Assembly (NCBI GenBank): GCA_965279315.1
Contig: OZ257145.1
Span: 2,976,001 to 3,040,000, forward strand
Reading direction: 5' to 3'
Source: JAPWJZ01 sp965279315
Lineage (GTDB): Bacteria; Pseudomonadota; Alphaproteobacteria; Micavibrionales; UBA2020
Length of the DNA: 64,000 nucleotides
The notes under the pieces: generated by a model
The model's database searches: none
What the model was told of the DNA's origin: nothing
The model's input: only the letters and a program-made list of their open reading frames with translations
Position numbers and translations under genes: made by a program
Shown here: positions 54,755 through 62,403 of the stretch, piece after piece
Numbering within the stretch: the stretch's first letter is position 1
Layout of the letters: every line of letters starts with the position of its first letter

Positions 54755-55327
54755 TTACAGCTTAAATGGAGGAGAATTGTTTTTTCCCACCTTCAATGTC
54801 CCGACAGCTAGTGTCTGTAGATTTTTATGCTTAGTAGCCACGCTGAAGTCGCATATAGCCGGCTTGAATAACCCACGAGCGCGGGCATCGATACCTGATT
54901 TGATCTGTGCTTCAAGCATGCTTTTATCACGTTCAGCTCTGTTTAGAGCGTATTTCAATTCCTTGGCATACATGCGTGCCGTTTCGCCCGTGCCAGACAG
55001 GCTTAAACCAGTCACAAGTGAAAGACCTATGACAGGCCCAGCAGCCAATCCGGGCAGTAGGAAAGCGGATAATATAGTCAGCACCATGATAGCCACGCCA
55101 CTTCTTGATAAGACGGTTCCAATTTTATTAAGTCCGCTGATATTTTGTGCGGTGAGCTTCATGAGCCCGAAGGCGCTCTTATCCCAAAACCGCATTCTTG
55201 CGGACGGCGTTATCCGGTCTTGCTGTATATTCTGAAGTCTCTCTGCAGCCTCCTGAAACTCACGGATAGCGGGGCTCTCAGGCCTGTCATGTCCGTGATG
55301 AGATGGTGGTTTTGGGAGTGTGGCCAC
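54755..55327 (-). CDS. Two-helix membrane protein, 190 aa
   Basis: A polar Pro/His-rich N-terminus (PKPPSHHGHDRPESP), a helical linker, a membrane hairpin (about residues 76-112, with LLPGLAAGP at the turn) and a helical C-terminal region of about 75 residues. Same architecture as the 51624 and 52269 products but no clear sequence identity. Second gene of the minus-strand operon. Confidence 0.63.
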   Translation of the reverse strand: MATLPKPPSHHGHDRPESPAIREFQEAAERLQNIQQDRITPSARMRFWDKSAFGLMKLTAQNISGLNKIGTVLSRSGVAIMVLTILSAFLLPGLAAGPVIGLSLVTGLSLSGTGETARMYAKELKYALNRAERDKSMLEAQIKSGIDARARGLFKPAICDFSVATKHKNLQTLAVGTLKVGKNNSPPFKL

Positions 55328-55408
55328 GGTTTTTCCTTTACTTGCTCTTTTCCTTCATGACTTCGATACATTTCAAGAGATGTTATAAGGCCATGACACC
55401 CGCATCCA

Positions 55409-55795
55409 TTAGATACTGAACTGATGTTTATGTACGTGTTTCGGAGCGCGCAGCTCGCAGATGTCGCGGTTATTTTTGCATGCAGCGTCGAAATAGGGAG
55501 TGATAGGCTTGAGGGATGCAAGCTTGCGCTGTTTTTGCAGTGCTTCGTAGCTTTCTGCGAATTCTTTGACCTCGTTAGGCCAGCGTGAATTGGGTGTGCA
55601 CAAATTGGCTGCACGAGCCATCGCGCCTATCGCCATGAAGGTAACCGCAGCTGTCAGGCCTGCCGAGATCGCGCCAGGAAGTACAAAAGCCGCCGCTACT
55701 GAGCCAGCCGCCAGGCTGAACATTCCCCAGCCGATTGCGCGCAAGATCAGATCGTCACCTTTTTTGAGGCCAATGTTTTTAGAGTTATATTTCAT
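55409..55795 (-). CDS. Two-helix membrane protein, 128 aa
   Basis: Two adjacent hydrophobic helices (about residues 20-60, with LPGA between), then a soluble C-terminal half with three cysteines (NLCTPN, DAACKN, RDICEL) and a His-rich end (PKHVHKHQF), which may bind metal. The ATG at 55795 has GGGGATT upstream; the frame is open to 55858 but without a ribosome site. First gene of the operon, divergent from the LysR gene with 159 bp between. Confidence 0.65.
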   Translation of the reverse strand: MKYNSKNIGLKKGDDLILRAIGWGMFSLAAGSVAAAFVLPGAISAGLTAAVTFMAIGAMARAANLCTPNSRWPNEVKEFAESYEALQKQRKLASLKPITPYFDAACKNNRDICELRAPKHVHKHQFSI

Positions 55796-55954
55796 GTTAA
55801 TAATCCCCTTTTTCAATGACTTGCTAAACCGACTGCGGTTCTCTGTAAATTGCCGCATATCTATTTATAGAATTTTATGACAATATAATCCAATAGTACT
55901 TATCTATAACTATTATCGGTTATACTAATAGTGCATTCGACAAAGGTGAGTTAC

Positions 55955-56911
55955 ATGCGCAACAACCTCGGCACCATGAACCTGATGATGTTAGCGACAC
56001 TGGAAGCACTTTATATCCACCGCAAAACGACAGTCGCGGGAGAAAAGCTGGGCATCGCGCAGCCAAGCGTTTCTTGGTACTTGAAACAACTGCGCGAACT
56101 GACAGGCGACGACCTGTTTATCCGAAGCGCAAAGGGCTTGGAGCCGACGGATTTCTGCACCGATTATTATCGAGATGCCAAAGTCATTCTTGATTCATAC
56201 GAGGCTTTGTCTGTGAGAAGGAATGCGCCCTTCGACCCTGCCACGACAGCAGCGCAATTTTCGGTTGCCATACCGTATTTCAAGGCGCGGATGCTGCTAG
56301 AGGGGCTATCGGTCGGGCTGATGGAAAAATATCCGCTCGTTCAGGCCGATCTCCTGTACCTTCAAGAGGCTGATGCATTGTCGCATCTGGAAAGCGGTCA
56401 GCTAGACACCTATATCGGCATCGTCTCGGTAAAACTGTCTAAGAACTTTGCGATGGAGAAAATTTTGGTGACCGAATTCGTGGTGTTGTGTTCGGACAAA
56501 AGCCCGCTTTACAAGACTGGGAAAATCTCCCGCAAGGCCTTCCTCGAAACACCGCACATCAAGCTGGCGGCTGGCTTTTCACCGTCACCCATCGACCTGT
56601 CATTCAAGAAACACGGGTTACTGCAGAAGAAGCTGGTGACAGTGCCTGATATCGGCTCAGAAATCATCATGCTCCGTGAAACTAGCCACTTGCTGATCGT
56701 TGACCGTTTGGATGCAGAAATATTCATGCATGGAAACAATTTCAGGATATTAAAAACTGAATTTGCAATACCGCAACTCCCGCTGTATGCGGTATGGCAC
56801 CTGCGCAAGAAAAACCATTCTGCGCATGCCTGGCTCCGCCGCTACGTAAAGGCGCATTGTGATGCGTATAACAAGGGCAAGAAGATGGATTTATCGCGTT
56901 TTACCGCATAA
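55955..56911 (+). CDS. LysR-family transcriptional regulator
   Basis: A 318 aa LysR regulator with the winged HTH at residues 7-65 (NLMMLATLEALYIHRKTTVA, GIAQPSVSWYLKQLRELTGD) and a periplasmic-binding-protein-like effector domain in the rest. It resembles the NodD/SyrM side of the family in layout. It is divergent from the operon beginning at 55795. The AT-rich gap contains interrupted dyads built on ATAGT/ACTAT (55893-55930), so it probably controls that operon and itself. The start at 55955 has AAAGGTGAG in front. Confidence 0.87.
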   Translation: MRNNLGTMNLMMLATLEALYIHRKTTVAGEKLGIAQPSVSWYLKQLRELTGDDLFIRSAKGLEPTDFCTDYYRDAKVILDSYEALSVRRNAPFDPATTAAQFSVAIPYFKARMLLEGLSVGLMEKYPLVQADLLYLQEADALSHLESGQLDTYIGIVSVKLSKNFAMEKILVTEFVVLCSDKSPLYKTGKISRKAFLETPHIKLAAGFSPSPIDLSFKKHGLLQKKLVTVPDIGSEIIMLRETSHLLIVDRLDAEIFMHGNNFRILKTEFAIPQLPLYAVWHLRKKNHSAHAWLRRYVKAHCDAYNKGKKMDLSRFTA

Positions 56912-57146
56912 TATTTTATGCTGATGTTCTCTTGAAATATCGAGTCATCCAAATTCGCACATGTTAACTCTTGACTAATTTGTTTGGTTCAATAGCACTG
57001 TTCAGACATCTTTGTCGCTCCAATTGCGTCGCTCTGAATTGCCACGAAGATGCCTAGCTGACTTGTTCGTGATCATCGTGCAAACTATAGAGCGAGGCAA
57101 TCATAGCGGACACTCAGCTAGTTTACCGGTGTTGGTAAGATAGCAG

Positions 57147-57180
57147 TCCCCGCGCAAATTCCTGCGTGGGGATTAATTTT
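57147..57180 (+). terminator. Terminator-like hairpin
   Basis: TCCCCGCGCA-AATTCC-TGCGTGGGGA followed by TTAATTTTT on the plus strand; it overlaps the end of the convergent kinase gene. Between the LysR stop and this point (56912-57146) no gene is seen. Confidence 0.65.
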
Positions 57181-60100
57181 TGCGGGCTTTAATAATGTCT
57201 TTGAAAACTTTAAAATCTGCTTGTGATTGTACTAAAAGATCTGAAACTTGTAACAAGTTTACATCCGGCTGCTCGCTCAGATGCTGAATTTTTTCGGCGT
57301 GAAAGCCTAATTTTCGCGCGCCGAACTGTTGAGCACTGGATTTCACGTTATGTGCAATATCAGATATAGATTTAAAGTCTGAAATAGCAGCGGCTTGCTC
57401 AATACTTTTTAGTGAAGCATCTGTTTCAGCCATGAACTCGGACAATGCTGATTCAAACCGTGCTCCCAGTACTGCACTAGTTTCGTTCATCATCATCAAA
57501 TCAATAGGGCCTTCCAAGGCGATGTCAGGCAGATAAGATTGTGCGCTTTTGAATTTCTTTTCTTTTTCCGGTGGCAGCCATTTATAGAGCATTTCAAGCA
57601 GCGCCCCCTCCATGATGGGCTTTGTCATGTAATCGTTCATGCCAGCTTTCAGGCATTGCTCTCTATCTCCGGCCAAGGCATTCGCCGTCAGAGCTATAAT
57701 TGGCACGCTGCTCTTTTCCGGTTGTGACATTTTACGGATCCAGGCTGTCGCCTCGAAACCATTCATACGAGGCATTTTACAGTCCATTATTATCAGGTCG
57801 AAATCCTGCCGCCGCAAATGCTCTAACGCCTCTACCCCGTCTACGGCAAGCGTCGTCTGAACGCCTTGCCTTTGGAGAATGTTACTCAAGATCTCCTGAT
57901 TTGGGAGGTGATCCTCCGCAATAAGAACACTCAAATTCTTATAACGGGAAACAAGCATATTATCCGTGAAGATTTGCGGAAGAGACTCTACGGGTTGAGA
58001 TAGCGGCAACAAAAGAGTGAAACTAAAATCCGAGCCTAGTCCCTCGGTGCTTGTGACGCTGATACTGCCCCCCATCAAATGGACGAGACTATTTGAGATT
58101 GAAAGCCCTAGACCGGTGCCGCCGTAGCGCCGCGTGATAGAATTGTCCGCCTGATCAAATTTTTCAAAGATTGCATCTATCTTATCTGCCGGTATTCCGA
58201 CCCCGGTATCGCGTACTGAAAAGTAAATGGTTGCGTCTTCAGATGTGAGGTTTTGCGCTGAAATAGTCAGTATAATCCGGCCTTCGCGCGTGAATTTTAT
58301 GGCATTGCCGCAAAGATTGTAAAGGACCTGTCGAATACGCAAGGCGTCACCTTTAAACCAATCAGGACAGGCACTGCTGTAATCGAGCTCAAACAACACA
58401 TCCCTACGGCTGCTGGTTTCTGCTGTTACCTCTAGTTGCAGTTTGAAAAAGTCCGAAATTGTGACGCAAAGGCTGCGCAGATTGAAGGGTATGTTCTCAA
58501 GAGTGGTCTTTCCAGCCTCTATCTTTCCCAAGTCAAGAATATCACTGATGATTTGCATCAGTCCCTCAGCTGAATGCGCAACAGTGCTCGCATAGCGCTG
58601 CTGACTACGGTCAAGATTGGTCTGTAAAAGCATACGGTTCATGCCGATAATAGCGTTCATGGGCGTGCGTATTTCATGGCTCATATCTGCCAGAAAATCA
58701 CTCTTGGCTTTGTTGGCGGCATCCGCGATTTCTTTGGCCGCGCGCAAGGCTTCTTCGGCGTTTTTTCGCTCTGTGATTATTTCAGTTGCCATTATCAGAC
58801 CACCTATTTGCCCATTACTTTCATGCCAGGGGCGCACAATCCATTTCATCCACATAATGCGGCCGCTCGCGAGCGTGATACGATCTTCAGATTCCGACGA
58901 GTTGCCGGATTTCAGGCAACTATCCAGAATTTCCCTCCACCTTCCTGGGGAGTTGTAAAAAACGTCGAAATGCGACAGACCTATGATTGATTTCTGCTTT
59001 AGCTTGAATTCTTCATACCATCTGTCACTTACCATCAGATAGCGCATATGCTTGTCGCAGACGGCAAAGGCAACCGGGATGTGCTTTACAAAATAAGCGA
59101 TCTGGTCGCTCGAATGTCTCAGTTTGCGGCGTGCAAGCTGCTGCAACATACCGAAATGCAGGGTGAGCGAGATAAGCAGAGAGATGGCCAGACCGAAATA
59201 GAGCGTGAGGCGCGGTATTTGAGAGTAGTTTTGCTCAATAAATGCAGGTCTCGGTGAAATGGATAACACCCATTTTTTGCCTCGGAAAAATATGTCTGCC
59301 GTCGCAGATAATAGGCCCTCCCCTTGAGAAGCACTCGGGTTGCTGTCAAAAATAGTAGTGTTATTTTCGAGTGCTTTTATTCTGAAGCTTTTTGTATTCT
59401 CGGTAGATATCAGAGTATCGAACAAATCTTCGATGGCAAATGATGAGATGAGCAAGCCTCGAAAGCTCCCGTCATAGTAGAGCGGGTTGTAGGACAAAAA
59501 CCCCCTGCCGCCCTGCGCAAGTTCGAGCATATTTGTTGATTCAGGTTTATGATTCCGTATTGCGGCTTCGATTGCTGCGCGTCGACCCTCATCGAATGCA
59601 ACATTGAAATTAGGCATCGGTTTTAAATGCTTGAGGCTCGCCAGCCATTGAAGGCGTAAGTCGCTATTAGCCCATGACAAGGCAAGAAGCACGGGATAGG
59701 ACTTCAAATATGACTGAGCATCCTCCTCCCATCTCGGCCTTGGTGTTCCTTTTTCAAGCTCCCAGCGTCTGGCCATGCGGTTAATTGCCTCGAAAGCGCC
59801 ATCGAGATAAATTTGCGTATTGTGACTGATGGATCGGGCCTGATTTTCGACGATAGTCTGCAAATTACGCCGATGGTCATTTTCTGCAGCTTGCCAGAAT
59901 GAGAGCGTGAGGGCGACCAAAGCGAAAAAAAGCGGAAATGGCATCCATAAGATATCTATCTTCCGCTGGGTTGCCACAAAATGCAGAACACATACGCCCA
60001 ATAAAAAAAATGCGAGTGCTGTGTGAAATGCCATTCCAGCTGCAGCACCCCAGATAAAGTGTTCCTCTCGTCCTGTAAGGTAACCCAGCAAAGATGGAAC

Positions 60101-60667
60101 CGTAATGGCCATCAGCAGGCCGCCTGCTGCAGCAATAAGCCTAGAAAAAATTTGATTTCCGTCTTCGTCACTGAAGCTGGACAAAATAATCGCTATCCCG
60201 GTCAACGCGAATGCGATTCCTGTATTTATTGAGAAGCGTCCCGGGAAGGATGCTCTTTTCTGGACATACGGATCCATAAAAAATGTGTCTATGCCAAGAT
60301 CGATGCCCAACAGGTATTGAGCAAGCGTCGCCATTGCGCCGAGCAGTACAAAAAAGCCGAACACAGCTGCGAGCCTGTAAGGGAGACGGCCCAATGAAAT
60401 TAAACCTAATCCAGCAATAAAGAAGAGCAGCGATGTATTAAACTTCATCGGCTCGAAAGACGGGCTCAATTGTATGAGCCTAGGGTTGCCATAGATCCAC
60501 CCCGCCATAACAACAACGCCCAGGATTGCCAATAAAAGCCCGGCTGTATGAAGTAATTTTGGATATTTTGTGCTGGACTGCAAAGGTGCCAATTGTTTTG
60601 AAAAACGGCTTGTCTTCTGACGGTACGTGACAAAGATTACAATAATCTTAACTTCTCGATGGTACAA
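57173..60667 (-). CDS. Hybrid sensor histidine kinase (7TM-like, CHASE, PAS, HisKA, HATPase, REC, Hpt)
   Basis: A 1,164 aa phosphorelay kinase. Residues about 38-260 hold seven or so membrane helices, followed by an extracytoplasmic CHASE-type ligand domain (about 275-495), another helix, and a PAS domain (about 525-640). Then come HisKA with DFLADMSHEIRTPMNAIIG, HATPase (NLCGNAIKFT, DTGVGIP, GGTGLGLS), a receiver (LIAEDHLPNQ, IIMDCKMPRMNG), and a C-terminal Hpt with HNVKSSAQQFGARKLG. All phosphorylation sites are intact. The start is a TTG at 60667 beside AGGTG, not certain. It is divergent from a single receiver-domain gene, a likely partner. Confidence 0.9.
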   Translation of the reverse strand: MYHREVKIIVIFVTYRQKTSRFSKQLAPLQSSTKYPKLLHTAGLLLAILGVVVMAGWIYGNPRLIQLSPSFEPMKFNTSLLFFIAGLGLISLGRLPYRLAAVFGFFVLLGAMATLAQYLLGIDLGIDTFFMDPYVQKRASFPGRFSINTGIAFALTGIAIILSSFSDEDGNQIFSRLIAAAGGLLMAITVPSLLGYLTGREEHFIWGAAAGMAFHTALAFFLLGVCVLHFVATQRKIDILWMPFPLFFALVALTLSFWQAAENDHRRNLQTIVENQARSISHNTQIYLDGAFEAINRMARRWELEKGTPRPRWEEDAQSYLKSYPVLLALSWANSDLRLQWLASLKHLKPMPNFNVAFDEGRRAAIEAAIRNHKPESTNMLELAQGGRGFLSYNPLYYDGSFRGLLISSFAIEDLFDTLISTENTKSFRIKALENNTTIFDSNPSASQGEGLLSATADIFFRGKKWVLSISPRPAFIEQNYSQIPRLTLYFGLAISLLISLTLHFGMLQQLARRKLRHSSDQIAYFVKHIPVAFAVCDKHMRYLMVSDRWYEEFKLKQKSIIGLSHFDVFYNSPGRWREILDSCLKSGNSSESEDRITLASGRIMWMKWIVRPWHESNGQIGGLIMATEIITERKNAEEALRAAKEIADAANKAKSDFLADMSHEIRTPMNAIIGMNRMLLQTNLDRSQQRYASTVAHSAEGLMQIISDILDLGKIEAGKTTLENIPFNLRSLCVTISDFFKLQLEVTAETSSRRDVLFELDYSSACPDWFKGDALRIRQVLYNLCGNAIKFTREGRIILTISAQNLTSEDATIYFSVRDTGVGIPADKIDAIFEKFDQADNSITRRYGGTGLGLSISNSLVHLMGGSISVTSTEGLGSDFSFTLLLPLSQPVESLPQIFTDNMLVSRYKNLSVLIAEDHLPNQEILSNILQRQGVQTTLAVDGVEALEHLRRQDFDLIIMDCKMPRMNGFEATAWIRKMSQPEKSSVPIIALTANALAGDREQCLKAGMNDYMTKPIMEGALLEMLYKWLPPEKEKKFKSAQSYLPDIALEGPIDLMMMNETSAVLGARFESALSEFMAETDASLKSIEQAAAISDFKSISDIAHNVKSSAQQFGARKLGFHAEKIQHLSEQPDVNLLQVSDLLVQSQADFKVFKDIIKARKN

Positions 60668-60718
60668 TCACCTAAGGTTTTTCTAATTAACAACGTCCAA
60701 ATCAGGACTTAATGGATA

Positions 60719-61147
60719 ATGCGCATGAATAGCCTCAAACCAGAAAAGCTTAGCGTCCTCGTTTTGGACGATCATGCGTATATCAGGGATATTATACGCT
60801 CACATTTGCAAAACATGGGATTCAAGGATATTGAAGTTGCGGCAACCGCGCTCGAAGCTGAAAAAATGATAGTGTCAAAGCGTTATGATATTGTTTTTGT
60901 CGATTGGGTTCTTCCCGGACAAAGCGGATATGCGATGATGAAAAAATTTCGAGAAGATCGGGCTTTTGACAGCGTTGCTTTCGTCATGGTGACTGGTCAT
61001 GCCGAAGCTCATAACATGATTGAAGCAATGAAGGCAGGCGCGACCTCCTATATCATCAAGCCGCTGATCGGAGCTGATTTCGCCGCAATTGTAATTACTG
61101 TCATTGAATGGATTAATAAATTCCGGTCATCTCAAGCAAAATCTTGA
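60719..61147 (+). CDS. Single-domain response regulator (CheY-like)
   Basis: A 142 aa stand-alone receiver. The acidic pocket is LVLDDHAYIRD, the phospho-acceptor Asp lies in IVFVDWVLPGQSG, the conserved Thr is in VMVTGHAEAHN, and the Lys is in SYIIKPLI. There is no output domain, so it would act by protein contact or as a phosphate relay or sink. It is divergent from the hybrid kinase (51 bp apart) and likely receives phosphate from its Hpt domain. ATG at 60719 or 60725. Confidence 0.88.
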   Translation: MRMNSLKPEKLSVLVLDDHAYIRDIIRSHLQNMGFKDIEVAATALEAEKMIVSKRYDIVFVDWVLPGQSGYAMMKKFREDRAFDSVAFVMVTGHAEAHNMIEAMKAGATSYIIKPLIGADFAAIVITVIEWINKFRSSQAKS

Positions 61148-61266
61148 TGACAATCCTAACCTTGCACCGCTCATATGCTCCGGTTTAGCAAGAGTAGAAA
61201 TATGCAGAAGCCCCCCAGCTTAGACTAAGCGCAATGGTGCGTGGCGCAAATATCCGGAGTTAAGCG

Positions 61267-61815
61267 CTAGGGTGCCGGTGTTTTGGTTCGAGCGCGAACG
61301 CTCTTCTCGACTTGATTTTCCCTGAGCTCCTTCACGAAACGCTTAATGTCTTTAATCCCCGTGTTTCCTTTTTCTTCTGTGGCTGACGAAACTGTGATGT
61401 GTTGTGACTGCGAACTGCCTTCCACATCGATCCAACTCGTGGCATTGCAGGCCCATAGGCTGCCTCTTCCTTGCTCATCAAGAGTGATCAAGTAGCCTGC
61501 AAATCCTTTGGCCCAGAGGCTTCTCTCTAGATCACCAGCGCTTGCATTTACATTCCTGGCGGCAACATCCGAAAGGGAATCCATTTCAGGTTTTGTCGCG
61601 TATGTTATAAACATACGGCTTTTACCGTCGCCCATATCGGGGAGAACATTATAAACGAACTGTTCTTCTTTTTTGTCGGAATGACCTAGAAAACCTTGCG
61701 CCCGATAGCTAGCCGCTACTGTTTCAATATGCTTGCTGCTTTCGGCAAACATGCGCGCAAAGTAAGTGCCGTCACCGAAAGCCTTGTTAAATAATCCTGC
61801 AACTTTTGAGACCAT
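61267..61815 (-). CDS. Hypothetical protein under the leader cassette, 182 aa
   Basis: An unrecognised soluble protein. The middle (EEQFVYNVLPDMGDGKSRMF, GLW/SLWAC-like strands) suggests an alpha/beta fold and the last 40 residues are basic and helical. The ATG follows GGAGTTAAGAA. Upstream lies copy F of the conserved cassette. It is on the opposite strand to the receiver gene and about 250 bp from the relaxase-linked gene. Confidence 0.65.
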   Translation of the reverse strand: MVSKVAGLFNKAFGDGTYFARMFAESSKHIETVAASYRAQGFLGHSDKKEEQFVYNVLPDMGDGKSRMFITYATKPEMDSLSDVAARNVNASAGDLERSLWAKGFAGYLITLDEQGRGSLWACNATSWIDVEGSSQSQHITVSSATEEKGNTGIKDIKRFVKELRENQVEKSVRARTKTPAP

Positions 61816-61855
61816 TTCTTAACTCCAAACAAAAAGTATTGAGACGAATATTTTT

Positions 61856-61966
61856 TGTTTTTTACAGGGTGCGCCGCAGAAGACAGGACGGGAAATTCTA
61901 AAACCATACTGACGGTATATGCACTCTGCTTTAGTGAATGGTAATCTACTATGCCTATTATGTCAA
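61856..61966 (-). promoter_or_regulatory. Promoter plus conserved leader cassette (copy F)
   Basis: Minus strand: TTGACA (61966-61961), 17 bp, TACCAT (61943-61938), 11 nt, GAGTGCATATACCG from 61926. TATGGTTTTAG, TTTCCCGTCCTGTCTTC, GGCGCAC and CTGTAAAAAACA follow, ending at 61856. The ATG at 61815 follows a further 40 nt. Confidence 0.66.
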
Positions 61967-62063
61967 TTTACACGCCTTATTATCAGGTTGTTGATTGAAT
62001 AAAAAAGTAATATTTTCAATAGGCTGAGCTTAACTCAAGACTGCGCCGCTCAGCTTGCTTAGA

Positions 62064-62399
62064 TTAACTGCGTGCCGACAGCAAAGCTGCGCGCACATTT
62101 TCCTCGCTCCAATGCAGACGTTCTGGGTTACCACGAAGCAGCGTTGACCGCTTCTTCGTGATCGCCGCGCCGACTTTATGCGGTCTCAAGTCAGAGCCAA
62201 TGATGTTCTCTATGACAGCGGCTTTCAGCACCGTCAGCTTCACAAACTCGCCTTCGATGCTGGTGATTTGCGCGACGACCTTTTGTTTTCCCCACGGCTT
62301 ACTTTTCTTCTTCTTGAACTTATTGGGCGACCATATCGCCTCAACCCACTCCACTACATCTGACTCAACAAACTCGCCCTGTGCTTTTTCCCAAACCAT
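62064..62399 (-). CDS. Small relaxase-associated protein, 111 aa
   Basis: A basic protein starting MVWEKAQGEFVESDVVEWVE, with a Lys-rich stretch (NKFKKKKSKPWGKQK) and a beta-rich core. Small proteins with this opening sit directly downstream of relaxase genes in alphaproteobacterial mobile elements, to my knowledge without assigned function; an accessory DNA-binding role is plausible. It begins four bases after the relaxase stop, so it is co-transcribed. Confidence 0.7.
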   Translation of the reverse strand: MVWEKAQGEFVESDVVEWVEAIWSPNKFKKKKSKPWGKQKVVAQITSIEGEFVKLTVLKAAVIENIIGSDLRPHKVGAAITKKRSTLLRGNPERLHWSEENVRAALLSARS

Positions 62400-62403
62400 A
62401 ATT

